This document shows positions 17,047 to 25,949 of a stretch of DNA of 64,000 nt, piece after piece. Source of the stretch: Rurimicrobium sp040387755 (lineage in GTDB: Bacteria > Bacteroidota > Bacteroidia > Chitinophagales > Chitinophagaceae); the NCBI GenBank assembly GCA_040387755.1, contig JAZKDB010000002.1, forward strand, positions 1,674,001 to 1,738,000, given 5' to 3'. Within the stretch, counting starts at the first letter, position 1, and each line of letters starts with the position of its first letter. The notes under the pieces were generated by a model, which saw only the letters and a program-made list of their open reading frames with translations, did not search any database and was not told the DNA's origin. The position numbers and the translations under genes were made by a program.

Positions 17047-17934
17047 ATGAACAAAAAAGTGGTGATTGCAGGCGGAACGGGCTTTATCGGACAGTATCTG
17101 AAAACAAGATTTGAAGAAGATGGATACGATGTCTATGTCATTTCCAGACAATCCGGCCATATTGCCTGGGATAAACCGAGCGACATATCAGACGCTTTGG
17201 AATCTGCAGAAATGCTGATTAATCTGGCTGGGAAACCGATAAACACAAAGTTTACCGAACAGAATAAAGCTGACCTGATTAACTCACGGGTAAACACCAC
17301 CAAAGCATTGGGCGAAGCTCTGTTGAAATGCAAAAAACCGCCTGCCATTTGGCTGAATGCAAGCGGCGCACATATTTATGGTGTTGATGACCAGAAAGAA
17401 CATACAGAAAATGATTCTCTTGACAATACATTTTTCCCGGCAATAATGGCCCAAAAGTGGGAAAATGCTTTGTATCAATTTCCTTTGCCAGTTACCCGAA
17501 AAATTGCATTACGTATCTCCATTGTTTTAGGCAAAGGAGGTGGTGTATTGCAACCTTTTATCTTGCTTACCAAACTCTTTTTGGGAGGGAAACAAGGCTC
17601 AGGCAAACAAAAATTCAGCTGGATTCATCTGGAGGATTTCTATCAAATTCTTCATTTTGCCAAAAACAATACAAGCATTGAAGGGGCATTGAATATTTGC
17701 AGTCCTGAAGTAGTGAATAACGCAAAATTAATGTGTGCACTCCGCCAGACAATGAAAGTCCCTTTCGGCCTGCCTGCGCCGGAATTCGGTATAAAAATCG
17801 GGACAAGAATTATGGGTATAGAACCAGATTTGATTTTAAAAAGTTTATCTGTTTATCCTCAAAAGCTAATTGATTCCGGATACAAATTCCGGTATCCAAC
17901 GCTCACATCGGCATTACAACAAATTATCAGATAA
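17047..17934 (+). CDS. TIGR01777-type NAD(P)-binding epimerase (YfcH-like)
   Basis: Extended short-chain dehydrogenase of 295 residues in the YfcH/SULA group. The Rossmann motif VIAGGTGFIGQYL is at residues 6-18, INLAGKPI near 60 and NASGAHIYG near 112 match the family, and FSWIHLEDFYQIL and ALNICSPEVVNN lie in the C-terminal half. The catalytic YxxxK is degenerate in this group, so its activity is unclear; it is often annotated as a nucleoside-diphosphate-sugar epimerase without evidence. The start at 17047 gives a complete Rossmann fold. It converges with response regulator 2 and overlaps its end by eight bases. Confidence 0.9.
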   Translation: MNKKVVIAGGTGFIGQYLKTRFEEDGYDVYVISRQSGHIAWDKPSDISDALESAEMLINLAGKPINTKFTEQNKADLINSRVNTTKALGEALLKCKKPPAIWLNASGAHIYGVDDQKEHTENDSLDNTFFPAIMAQKWENALYQFPLPVTRKIALRISIVLGKGGGVLQPFILLTKLFLGGKQGSGKQKFSWIHLEDFYQILHFAKNNTSIEGALNICSPEVVNNAKLMCALRQTMKVPFGLPAPEFGIKIGTRIMGIEPDLILKSLSVYPQKLIDSGYKFRYPTLTSALQQIIR

Positions 17935-18568
17935 ATTTTTGTTCTTTAGCCATTTTCAATGCATCTTCTTTTGAGTGTACATCTAATTTCTGATAGATAT
18001 TTTTGATGTGCGATTTAACGGTTTCCAAATCAATAAAGAGCTCCTCGGCTATTTTTTTTCTGCTTTTTCCTACAGCAATATGCTCCAGTATTTCCGTTTC
18101 TCTTCTTGTCAGAGGAGAAGCATCGCTGCGCTGAAAACTACTGATTACCAGCCTGGCTATATTGGCGCTCATAGGGCCACCACCTTCCATTACTTCATGG
18201 ATGGCGGCAACTATTTTATCTGGCGATGAATTCTTGGTAAGATAACCGGAAGCTCCTGTCCCTAAAGCTCTGAAAATATGATGTGCATTCTCGTAAACAG
18301 TGAGCATTAGTATATAAGTGTCTGGCAATACCTTCTTTAGTTTTGGCAAGGCATCCAAACCCGACATACCCGGCAATTCTATATCCAGTAATATCACATC
18401 AGGCTGGTCTGTTGCTATTTTTTTCAGTGCATCTTCCACATTAGCATAGCTACTGACAACATGAATGCCCAGAGAATTTTCTAATAAAAACACATAAGAC
18501 TCTCTTATCGTTTTGTCGTCTTCTATCAAAGAAACAGTTATAGGTTGCTGGCTTTTCATACGATTCAT
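17927..18568 (-). CDS. NarL/LuxR-type response regulator (pair 2)
   Basis: Cytoplasmic regulator of 213 residues: receiver with acidic LIEDDKT, phospho-acceptor Asp in VILLDIELPGMSGLDAL and Lys in GYLTKNSSPDK, then a LuxR helix-turn-helix (TRRETEILEHIAVGKSRKKI and IDLETVKSHIKNIYQKL). Its ATG overlaps the stop of the kinase gene by four bases (ATGA), so pair 2, unlike pairs 1 and 3, is translationally coupled with no separate regulator promoter. A second in-frame ATG lies three codons in. Targets unknown. Confidence 0.93.
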   Translation of the reverse strand: MNRMKSQQPITVSLIEDDKTIRESYVFLLENSLGIHVVSSYANVEDALKKIATDQPDVILLDIELPGMSGLDALPKLKKVLPDTYILMLTVYENAHHIFRALGTGASGYLTKNSSPDKIVAAIHEVMEGGGPMSANIARLVISSFQRSDASPLTRRETEILEHIAVGKSRKKIAEELFIDLETVKSHIKNIYQKLDVHSKEDALKMAKEQKFI

Positions 18569-21519
18569 TTTATTTCGGGTAAATTTAAAAGTATCTGTGT
18601 TCCTTTATCCGGCGCACTTAACACATCAAGTGTAGCCTCTAAGCGCAATGCTCTTGTCTTCATATTCTTAAGTCCATTACCCTGATGTGTTGTAATAGTG
18701 TCAAACCCCTTTCCATCATCCACCAAACGAATTTGTAGTTTGTTGTCGGACAAGTACTGAACCTGCAGAAGGACGTTCTTTGCCTCTGCATACTTCATAC
18801 AGTTATTCAGGGCTTCTTTCCATATCATGATAAAATTTCTGCTCTTGTCTAACGGCATTTTGTACTCTCTTAATATCTCATTATTTCCGGAAAGTGTAAA
18901 GTTGATATTTGTTTCAGAAAACAACTCATTAGCCAAATCTGATACATGGTTCAGGATTTCATAAAGATTGTCATTAGACGGCTGTAAAGACCAGAGTATA
19001 TCTCGTGTGCCGGCATACAATTGCTGCGAATTATCTTGTATTTGCTGAATGATGCGTTCTGCATCCGGATTAATGGCATTTATTTTTGATTTCAAAACGC
19101 TGGTCAATACGTTAATACGTGTCAACTTGTTGCCCACCTCATCATGAAAATCTTCAGCCGTCCGCTCTCTGACACGGCTTTGTTCTTCCTTACGCAAAGC
19201 TTCCTCCCGTTTTAATCTTCTTTGCTTTCCTTTGTTAGCAGCATATTGCATGTACACACCCAACAAAACGGCAAGACCTATAATAGAAATTACAAACCAT
19301 ATACTTTTATGAAAAGGTGTAGTGATGCAAAATGAATACTTAAGCGATACTTGTTCCTGCACCTGATTGTTGATCTTACATATCACTTTCAGGGTATAAT
19401 TGCCGGGCTCCAGTGCCGAAAAATTAATAGTATTTTCCTCGCTCCATTCAGACCAGTTTGTAGAAGAGCCTTCCAGAATATACCTGTAGAGAATTTTATC
19501 CAGAGGGCTCAGGGTAATTGCCTGAAAGGCAAAGCTTATATTGTTGAAGCGATATGGGAGATTCAAAGCTTCGGGAATATTATACCATCCCGTACTGCGC
19601 TTATAAAAGCCAGTATCAATATTCTTTCCGCCAAACAATTTTACAGACTCCAAAACGATACTGATTGGATGGGCTTTGGTGGGCTTGGCAGTTGGGAAAA
19701 AGCAGGAAACACCTTCGGTAGTGCCAAACCAAACATGACCGGTATTATCCACATATGCTGCATTGCTATTGCTTTCCAAGCCTATAATTCCGTTTGCCTT
19801 TCCATAAATAGTGATTTTTTGCTGCTTGCCTTTTTCATGTTCAATTTTGCAAATACCCATTCCTGTTCCAGCCCAGATACTACCCGAATCGTCTTTGACC
19901 ATGTTATAAATAAAATCTGAGCTCAGGCCATTTTTAGAATTAAATTTTTGATACAACTTACTTTCAAAGTCAAATGCAATAATTCCTTTTTCAGTTGTTC
20001 CAATATACAGTGTCTTATTTTGCATTACCATACATTGCGCTACAATGCTATCAAAAATGGCTTGTGGTTTCCATTGGCTTAACACATTATGATTGAATAA
20101 AAAGAAACCACTACCTGTAGCAATTAAAATGCTGTCACTGCCAATCCGGGTAAAGCAAATAGGGCTGGCACCACCTAAAGAGTACAATTTTGTTTCTGAA
20201 CCATTCTTGCACAACATATCTTTTGATAAACCAATAAACAGCCTGCCGGAATCGGAATACAAAGACGTAATATTATTGGATTGAGGAGCTATATGCTCAT
20301 AATTAACCTTTTGAAGCCGGTTGTCTGCAAAGATGAATAATCCACTGCTTCTTGTCCCAATCCACAAACCATAGGGATGCTGATAATGAAGTGCAGTAAT
20401 CACATCGTGCTCTATCTGCGGAACATTCATCACTTTTAAAGCTGCGCCAAAATTGTAGCTGCTCAATTTTCCCTGATAACTTGAAAAATAGATTTCGCCT
20501 GACGAGCCTCCTGCAATTCCGGTTACTTGCTTATTAGGCAGGCCAAAATTTTCGTCTAAACTAATAAACGGTCCTCCGGAATATCTAAAAACTCCTTCAC
20601 CATCTGTACTCAACCAAATATTCCCTTCCTTATCGCAAATAGTCTCAAAAATCACGTTATTCGAAAGACCATTTTGCTGATTAAAATAACTAATTGCACT
20701 GTCTTTAAGTCTGAATGCTCCTGTATAAGACGCGAACCAGATTTGACCATTTATATCTTCCGAAGCGCTTAAAATGGGAATTGAAATTGCCTTCTGCCCA
20801 TCGATAACAAATGGCTTAATCACTTTATCCTGCAATAGATATAGCCCATCATTACTTAATATCCAAAAGTTGTGCTTTTGATCTTCAAACATTTTGAGAA
20901 TGGACAATCCGGAATGATTGTTCAGAGCAAGGCAGGTTCTCTGACTCAAATCTGCTTCCTTCAACTCATAGATATTTCCCTTTTCGCTGGCTGCGTACAA
21001 TTTCTGATTTGAAAAAAGAATGGTATTAAACAATTCATTAGTATCCGCTTCCTGAATCTTATTTTTTCTGAGGTCTATGATACAAAGCCGCTTTTTTTGA
21101 AGGCAGAAAACAACACCTTTACTACCCTGACAAATATGAGTAATTGCTGTAGCCTGTTGGTTCTTTTCGTTTGTAATGGTTGTAAATTGCTTGCCATCAA
21201 AGGACTGAAGACTTTTGCCTGTACTGATAAGGAGTGCTCCTGAAGAAATAAACTGGATGTCAACAATGTTGTTCGAAATCAAACCATCGCTTACAGTATA
21301 ATTCTTTATCTTCTTACCATCATATCTGGATAGGCCACCCAATGTGCCAATCCACAGATTACCAAATTGGTCTTGAGCAAGACAGGTTGCCTGCGACTGC
21401 ACCAAACCGTTTTCTACCTTCAAATTAAAGAAAGGGAAACGCTGCGCCAGACATTGCCTGCTACACAAAAATAGCAGTAATAAGAAGATGTAATATCGGA
21501 ATCTGAGCAAAATAAACAT
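18565..21519 (-). CDS. Propeller/Y_Y_Y sensor histidine kinase (pair 2)
   Basis: Large membrane sensor kinase of 984 residues from the ATG at 21519; a GTG five codons upstream (21534) is possible. After a signal peptide (LRFRYYIFLLLLFLCSRQCL) there are two seven-bladed regulator propellers with many NLWIGTLGGLSRYD-type repeats, a Y_Y_Y domain (FSALEPGNYTLKVI), one membrane helix (SIWFVISIIGLAVLLGVYM), a HisKA_3 domain with His in AEDFHDEVGNKLTRI and a HATPase_c domain (EALNNCMKYAEA, DDGKGFD, GLKNMKTRA). There is no fused AraC output, so it is a classical kinase feeding the coupled LuxR regulator. In Bacteroidota such sensors often bind glycans, but no PUL lies nearby and the signal is unknown. 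Confidence 0.92.
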   Translation of the reverse strand: MFILLRFRYYIFLLLLFLCSRQCLAQRFPFFNLKVENGLVQSQATCLAQDQFGNLWIGTLGGLSRYDGKKIKNYTVSDGLISNNIVDIQFISSGALLISTGKSLQSFDGKQFTTITNEKNQQATAITHICQGSKGVVFCLQKKRLCIIDLRKNKIQEADTNELFNTILFSNQKLYAASEKGNIYELKEADLSQRTCLALNNHSGLSILKMFEDQKHNFWILSNDGLYLLQDKVIKPFVIDGQKAISIPILSASEDINGQIWFASYTGAFRLKDSAISYFNQQNGLSNNVIFETICDKEGNIWLSTDGEGVFRYSGGPFISLDENFGLPNKQVTGIAGGSSGEIYFSSYQGKLSSYNFGAALKVMNVPQIEHDVITALHYQHPYGLWIGTRSSGLFIFADNRLQKVNYEHIAPQSNNITSLYSDSGRLFIGLSKDMLCKNGSETKLYSLGGASPICFTRIGSDSILIATGSGFFLFNHNVLSQWKPQAIFDSIVAQCMVMQNKTLYIGTTEKGIIAFDFESKLYQKFNSKNGLSSDFIYNMVKDDSGSIWAGTGMGICKIEHEKGKQQKITIYGKANGIIGLESNSNAAYVDNTGHVWFGTTEGVSCFFPTAKPTKAHPISIVLESVKLFGGKNIDTGFYKRSTGWYNIPEALNLPYRFNNISFAFQAITLSPLDKILYRYILEGSSTNWSEWSEENTINFSALEPGNYTLKVICKINNQVQEQVSLKYSFCITTPFHKSIWFVISIIGLAVLLGVYMQYAANKGKQRRLKREEALRKEEQSRVRERTAEDFHDEVGNKLTRINVLTSVLKSKINAINPDAERIIQQIQDNSQQLYAGTRDILWSLQPSNDNLYEILNHVSDLANELFSETNINFTLSGNNEILREYKMPLDKSRNFIMIWKEALNNCMKYAEAKNVLLQVQYLSDNKLQIRLVDDGKGFDTITTHQGNGLKNMKTRALRLEATLDVLSAPDKGTQILLNLPEIK

Positions 21520-21554
21520 GGTATGCTTGTACACTGTGAAAGTAAGACGAAAGC

Positions 21555-21562
21555 CAAAGCTA
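21555..21562 (-). promoter_or_regulatory. -7 box of kinase/regulator pair 2
   Basis: Minus-strand TAGCTTTG, exact consensus, with a TTTG 15 nt upstream at 21578-21581 (shorter than the usual 19-21 spacing). Start of transcription predicted near 21550. Confidence 0.45.
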
Positions 21563-21608
21563 TCCTCAATTACATAACAAAATCACCCTGCTTTTACCCC
21601 TAAAAAAC

Positions 21609-22877
21609 CTAGGCTTTTATAAACTTATCCACTTCTGTAAGAAAAGTGTCCAGCTCTTTAACGTTATTGTAAATGTGCGTTGAAACACGGAGGCAGTTGA
21701 TGTTATTTTCTGCAACAAACCTCGTGATAATATAGCTTTCATAACATTGGGTTTGTAATTTCTGCACATCCTTATTTTTAATCTTAAATGATATTTGCGC
21801 CGCCCTGGAGAAGCTCTCTGTAGGAGTAAGCATCTCCACATCCGGACTCAGTTTTATTAGATTTTCCTGCAAATAAGCAGATAAATACTTAACTCTTTTT
21901 TCAATCAATCCTCTGCCAATCTGATTCTGAAATTCTATCGCTTTAATAACCCCTTTATACAAACTGGCATTTTGGGTGCCATAAAAATATCGGTGCCCGT
22001 TTTCGCTATATCCCTTAAACAATTGTGGACTGCTGATTAAATCCCATCCTGTATCTACGCCAGCTCCTGCATAATAGGCCTGTACGATATTTCTTTTTTC
22101 TTCAGTCACATACAAAAATCCGGTGCCTTTAGGTCCGAGCATCCACTTATGACAGCAGCCTGCATAAAAATCACAGCCTATCTCTTTCAAATCCAATTGT
22201 ATCATACCTGGTGGATGTGCCCCATCCAAAAAACTCCATATATTTCGGTCGCTGGCCAAAGCGCATATTTCCTTCACTGGAAGTACCTGTCCTATTGTAC
22301 AGGGAATATGAGGAACACTGATTAGTTTTGTCTTTGCCGTAATTGCCTTTCGGATATTGCCTAGTGTTTCCTCCGCGGTCTTGCCCAGCTGGATAACCAC
22401 TAATTTTACTCCGCTGATTTTCCAACGGTTGAGCCATGGTGATGCATGTCCCACATGTTCATTATTGGTGATAATCACTTCATCTCCTGCTTTGAGTGGC
22501 AAGCCCCAACATACTATATTGATACCTTCTGTAACATTGTGGGTAAGACTTATTTCACTATCCTTTACATGAAGAAATTGTGCAAGAGATTTTATAGCGG
22601 CTTCATCACTTCCTCCATACCTGCCTTGTGTATCTACTTCAAGCATATCTTGCTGAACTTCGTTCAATACCGAATATGGAGATACCCCTTGCGTGCCATT
22701 ATTGAGGTAAATTTTCTTTTCGCTCAGAGGAAACTGTGCCCGCACAATTTTCCAATACTGTTCTTCATCAGATGAATCGCCGGGCAGCATAGGCCTCGCA
22801 TCCAGTTTCAAATTACCTAACACCATAGCTCCGGTAAGCCATGCGGTATTGCGAATAAAATTTCTACGAGTTGCCAT
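21609..22877 (-). CDS. Exported class V aminotransferase (isopenicillin-N epimerase-like)
   Basis: PLP enzyme of 422 residues in the class V / isopenicillin N epimerase-like group. The N-terminus ATRRNFIRNTAWLTGAMVLG is a twin-arginine signal, so the enzyme is probably folded with its cofactor before export. Motifs: IYLNNGTQGVSPYSVL, SLTHNVTEGINIVCWGLPL, FLDGAHPPGM with the PLP-binding Asp, and CCHKWMLGPKGTGFLY with the PLP-binding Lys. The C-terminal domain includes NCLRVSTHIYNN. Periplasmic members of this group are known, but their substrates are mostly undetermined. It stands alone and is divergent from the YbjQ gene. Confidence 0.88.
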   Translation of the reverse strand: MATRRNFIRNTAWLTGAMVLGNLKLDARPMLPGDSSDEEQYWKIVRAQFPLSEKKIYLNNGTQGVSPYSVLNEVQQDMLEVDTQGRYGGSDEAAIKSLAQFLHVKDSEISLTHNVTEGINIVCWGLPLKAGDEVIITNNEHVGHASPWLNRWKISGVKLVVIQLGKTAEETLGNIRKAITAKTKLISVPHIPCTIGQVLPVKEICALASDRNIWSFLDGAHPPGMIQLDLKEIGCDFYAGCCHKWMLGPKGTGFLYVTEEKRNIVQAYYAGAGVDTGWDLISSPQLFKGYSENGHRYFYGTQNASLYKGVIKAIEFQNQIGRGLIEKRVKYLSAYLQENLIKLSPDVEMLTPTESFSRAAQISFKIKNKDVQKLQTQCYESYIITRFVAENNINCLRVSTHIYNNVKELDTFLTEVDKFIKA

Positions 22878-22978
22878 AATACCCGAAGATAAAACAAATA
22901 TTAATTTTTACATCATCTCTCTTGCCGAAAGTTCGCCGAATGATGGTCCAAATTATAATTAGCCTTTGGTCATTCGTG

Positions 22979-22986
22979 TACTTTTG
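22979..22986 (+). promoter_or_regulatory. -7 box of the YbjQ gene
   Basis: TACTTTTG, exact consensus. Predicted start of transcription near 22991, 20 nt before the ATG at 23011, which rules out the longer frame beginning at 22966. Confidence 0.55.
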
Positions 22987-23010
22987 TGCCTCAATAAAAA
23001 ATCAATTCAA

Positions 23011-23334
23011 ATGATAATCAGTACAACAAATACTCTTGATGGCAAAAACATCAGTAGTTACAAAGGCATTGTATTTGGCGAATCCATAATTGGCGCCAAT
23101 ATTTTCAAAGATTTTTTGGCAAGTGTACGAGATATTGTAGGTGGCAGGAGTGGTGCTTATGAAAAAGTACTTGTAGAGGCACGCGAAAATGCGTTGCGAG
23201 AAATGGAGTACAGGGCAGCGGCCTTAGGGGCGAATGCGATTATTGGTGTTGACCTTGACTATGAAGTATTGGGCGCTCAAAATGGCATGCTGATGGTAAC
23301 TTGCTCTGGCACAGCCGTAATTTTAGAACAATAA
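23011..23334 (+). CDS. YbjQ/UPF0145 family protein
   Basis: Small cytosolic protein of 107 residues in the YbjQ (UPF0145, sometimes called heavy-metal-binding) family, a pentameric beta-rich fold. Typical motifs: MIISTTNTLDGKNISSYKG, IVFGESIIGANIFKDF, RDIVGGRSGAYEKVL, AREMEYRAAALGANAIIGVD and the closing MLMVTCSGTAVIL. The ATG at 23011 is set by the family N-terminus and by the -7 box upstream. Function is unknown in the whole family; a lipid or membrane-stress link has been suggested for relatives but nothing here tests it. Confidence 0.9.
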   Translation: MIISTTNTLDGKNISSYKGIVFGESIIGANIFKDFLASVRDIVGGRSGAYEKVLVEARENALREMEYRAAALGANAIIGVDLDYEVLGAQNGMLMVTCSGTAVILEQ

Positions 23335-23339
23335 AATCT

Positions 23340-25022
23340 CTAGTTTTTCTGCAGCTTCACTACTTTATTATACTCATTGGTCATTAAATGAAGTAAATAA
23401 GTACCGCTTTGAAGTTGGCTCAAACGGCTAATCTCAAAAGAATAAGTATTGGTAGAAATTGACTCGTTTCCGTTAAGGATTTTCTGACCAAGCAAATTAA
23501 ATATCTGCCAACGAAGCTTACCTTGGGTGGTCTTGCCTAATATTTGAATGGAAATATTATTCTCGAAAGGGTTTGGATAAATGTATACGTCACTTTCCGA
23601 ACAGATACAGGCTGTTTCTTTTAGAGACAAGCTTGCTTTCCCAAAATCGGGAACACCAAAGCCCATTTCATTGTTGGGACTGCTGGCTATATGTGCACTT
23701 TCACGTATCGCCTTTCTTAGCTGATATGGCGTTGCATTGGGCTTTGTGCCCCAAAGGCAGGCTGCCAGACCAGCAAGTTCCGGTGTTGCGATAGAAGTTC
23801 CTCCGACAGTAGAAGTGGTGCCAGAATTGTTGAACACCACACCCGGTGCCCCCAACATGCATACATCGGGTTTTCTGACATCTGCAGCATTAGGACCACG
23901 TCCGCTGGTTGTTGCAATAACCTTATTGATATCTACAGAACCACAGGTAAGCGCACTGTCAGCATCCCCGGGAGTTAATACTTTATTCCAGGCTGTGCCT
24001 CCATCATTTCCAGCAGAAGCCACGACAAGAATTCCCTTTTGAGTGGCCGTATTTGCACCTCTTGCAGCCACAGTACTCTTGCCATCAATGTCTGAAAGAC
24101 TAAGACTAACATCCAAGCCACCTATATCAAAACTATTATAGCCCAGAGATATAGTTATTACATCAGCGCCAATACTATCTGCACGCTCCATTGCCGCAAC
24201 AAGATTATCCATTTCAAATGGCTGCTCTGACCCACCGTTTTCTGTAACATACAATGCATAATCGGCATCGGGAGCTGTACCTACATATTTTCCATTAAGA
24301 ATACCAGCCATGGTACTCAAAACCTGAGTGCCGTGTGCAGAGAATCCGTAAACATCATTCTTATCAAGATTGAAATTGAAAGTATCCTTTATCCTGCCCG
24401 AAAGCCTAAGGCTGTCATAACCAGGCAAAGTGTTGGTCAGGTAAAAACCTTCGTCCAAAACAGCAATTAATTTACCGCTGCCCCTATAACCACTGTCGTG
24501 CAGATAATCACCATTCGCCAGTTTAATCTGGTCATAGGCATCTCCATAATAGCCGATACCACCTGTGGTACGAAGCAGAGGACTGTTAAGAGGTAGATTG
24601 TTCTCTAATCCACGTATTGGTTTAGGAACAATAAGATGTAAAGGAGACAAAAAAGAAGCCACATACTGGGCACTCTTTACAAAAGATATACTGCGTAGAA
24701 GATTGATTTTTGAAGTATCGCCAACGAGAATTACACAATTATTTTGCCATCTGGAGCGACTGTGAAACAACCCATTACTAACCTTGAGCACACTGTCCAC
24801 ATATTTTTGTACAACTGGCAAGTCACTGCTGTCAATAGCAATGAATTGCATACTACGTCGCGCCAAAGCCCGGGAACTCAGAAATGTAATGGGTGCTGAA
24901 ATATCAAACGTTGTCTCTTTTTTATCCTTAAAAGAAACTCTGAAAGCATATTGATTTTGGGCGGACAAACTCGACCAAAACAAAACGAACAGTATAGAAG
25001 ATATTACAAAACGTGTAAACAT
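23340..25022 (-). CDS. T9SS-exported subtilisin-like serine protease
   Basis: S8-family protease of 560 residues from the ATG at 25022. Signal peptide MFTRFVISSILFVLFWSSLS, a short propeptide-like region, then the catalytic triad: Asp in LIAVLDEGFYL, His in GFSAHGTQVLSTMAG and Ser in TSIATPELAGLAACLWG. The last 80 residues are a type IX secretion sorting domain (VYIYPNPFENNISIQI, FNLLGQKI, LQSGTYLLHL), so the enzyme should cross the outer membrane and be cell-attached or released. Bases 25023-25073 encode an upstream in-frame extension that is rejected because a -7 box lies at 25049-25056. Confidence 0.93.
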   Translation of the reverse strand: MFTRFVISSILFVLFWSSLSAQNQYAFRVSFKDKKETTFDISAPITFLSSRALARRSMQFIAIDSSDLPVVQKYVDSVLKVSNGLFHSRSRWQNNCVILVGDTSKINLLRSISFVKSAQYVASFLSPLHLIVPKPIRGLENNLPLNSPLLRTTGGIGYYGDAYDQIKLANGDYLHDSGYRGSGKLIAVLDEGFYLTNTLPGYDSLRLSGRIKDTFNFNLDKNDVYGFSAHGTQVLSTMAGILNGKYVGTAPDADYALYVTENGGSEQPFEMDNLVAAMERADSIGADVITISLGYNSFDIGGLDVSLSLSDIDGKSTVAARGANTATQKGILVVASAGNDGGTAWNKVLTPGDADSALTCGSVDINKVIATTSGRGPNAADVRKPDVCMLGAPGVVFNNSGTTSTVGGTSIATPELAGLAACLWGTKPNATPYQLRKAIRESAHIASSPNNEMGFGVPDFGKASLSLKETACICSESDVYIYPNPFENNISIQILGKTTQGKLRWQIFNLLGQKILNGNESISTNTYSFEISRLSQLQSGTYLLHLMTNEYNKVVKLQKN

Positions 25023-25048
25023 AGCTTCGGGGTTTTGAAGTATTATTT

Positions 25049-25056
25049 CAAAATTA
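25049..25056 (-). promoter_or_regulatory. -7 box of the T9SS subtilase gene
   Basis: Minus-strand TAATTTTG, exact consensus. It gives a leader of about 20 nt to the ATG at 25022 and decides against the longer start at 25073. Confidence 0.5.
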
Positions 25057-25105
25057 ACTGAATATAATAACAATCAATACCCCGAAGTAAAAAAGATAGA
25101 TTTTT

Positions 25106-25858
25106 TTAGTTGTACTCGACAGCACGCATAGTTACACCAACACCTTTGCGGCAGTTTTTCTCGCCTGGAATCGGGTCGTAAATCCAATAAGCGTATTCAC
25201 GATAAATCAGACCTACTCTGAAAGCATAAACTGATTTTGATTGTAGTAAAGAAGCGTAGGCATCAGGAAGAGTTTCGGGATTGTTGAGTATAGTGTCTAC
25301 TTCTGAAACTGTAACTGTTTTCTCAAAATTAATTGCACCATTATTATAGGGCTTCAAAACATTTTGATAAGTATAATGCCAATTTTTCAAGTAATCATAA
25401 TCCTTATCTTCTGTTGGCATTAAAATGTTGCCATTCCATTCTTTACCCTCTACGATTGGATTAACCAAACGCATAAAACGAATGTTCTTTTCTACAAACT
25501 CCAATTGTTCGGCACCTGGTGTATAATAAAGGACATCATTTACCACAAATTTATCGGTTGGTGATTTTCTGCTCAATACATTAATAACATAAGAAAGGCG
25601 TCTTTGTGCATCGCGGAAAGTATCGGCAACAAGATATTCATGCTGATACTTATTAGTGTATTTAATACATTTTGTGTCATCCCAAATAGAAGAATCTATA
25701 TCATAGATAATATATTTTCCTATTTCTAAAGGCAGGAATGATTGATACAAATCGCCACCATTGGTATTCACCACAACACGGTCTTTTTTGCAAGAGCCAA
25801 ACATTGCAGTAGCAAACACCACTGCCATCAATCCAACGATAATTTTGTGCTTATTCAT
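25106..25858 (-). CDS. Lipoprotein of unknown function
   Basis: A 250-residue predicted lipoprotein: signal peptide with lipobox FGSC (Cys about residue 24) followed by KKD, typical of Bacteroidota lipoproteins. The mature part has FLPLEIGKYIIYDIDSSIWD, a motif shared in outline with the frameshifted lipoprotein at 3566-4146 (FKPGSYWIYRDS), so the two may be distant relatives. The ATG at 25858 is chosen because the signal peptide starts there; the open frame further upstream overlaps mnmA. Function unknown. Confidence 0.75.
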   Translation of the reverse strand: MNKHKIIVGLMAVVFATAMFGSCKKDRVVVNTNGGDLYQSFLPLEIGKYIIYDIDSSIWDDTKCIKYTNKYQHEYLVADTFRDAQRRLSYVINVLSRKSPTDKFVVNDVLYYTPGAEQLEFVEKNIRFMRLVNPIVEGKEWNGNILMPTEDKDYDYLKNWHYTYQNVLKPYNNGAINFEKTVTVSEVDTILNNPETLPDAYASLLQSKSVYAFRVGLIYREYAYWIYDPIPGEKNCRKGVGVTMRAVEYN

Positions 25859-25949
25859 ACTGTATAAAAATATAGTGATGTTTAAATAGTCGAGTAAAAC
25901 GAGGCTAAAAATAATCTTTTTTCTAAAGAAACATAACAAAAAGCCAAAA

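Noticed and set aside
19351..19920. 189-codon plus-strand frame inside kinase 2
   Set aside because: Shadow of the Y_Y_Y and propeller coding region; no domain or promoter.
22966..23010. Longer start for the YbjQ protein
   Set aside because: A -7 box covers 22979-22986, so these bases are upstream of transcription; the family begins at 23011.
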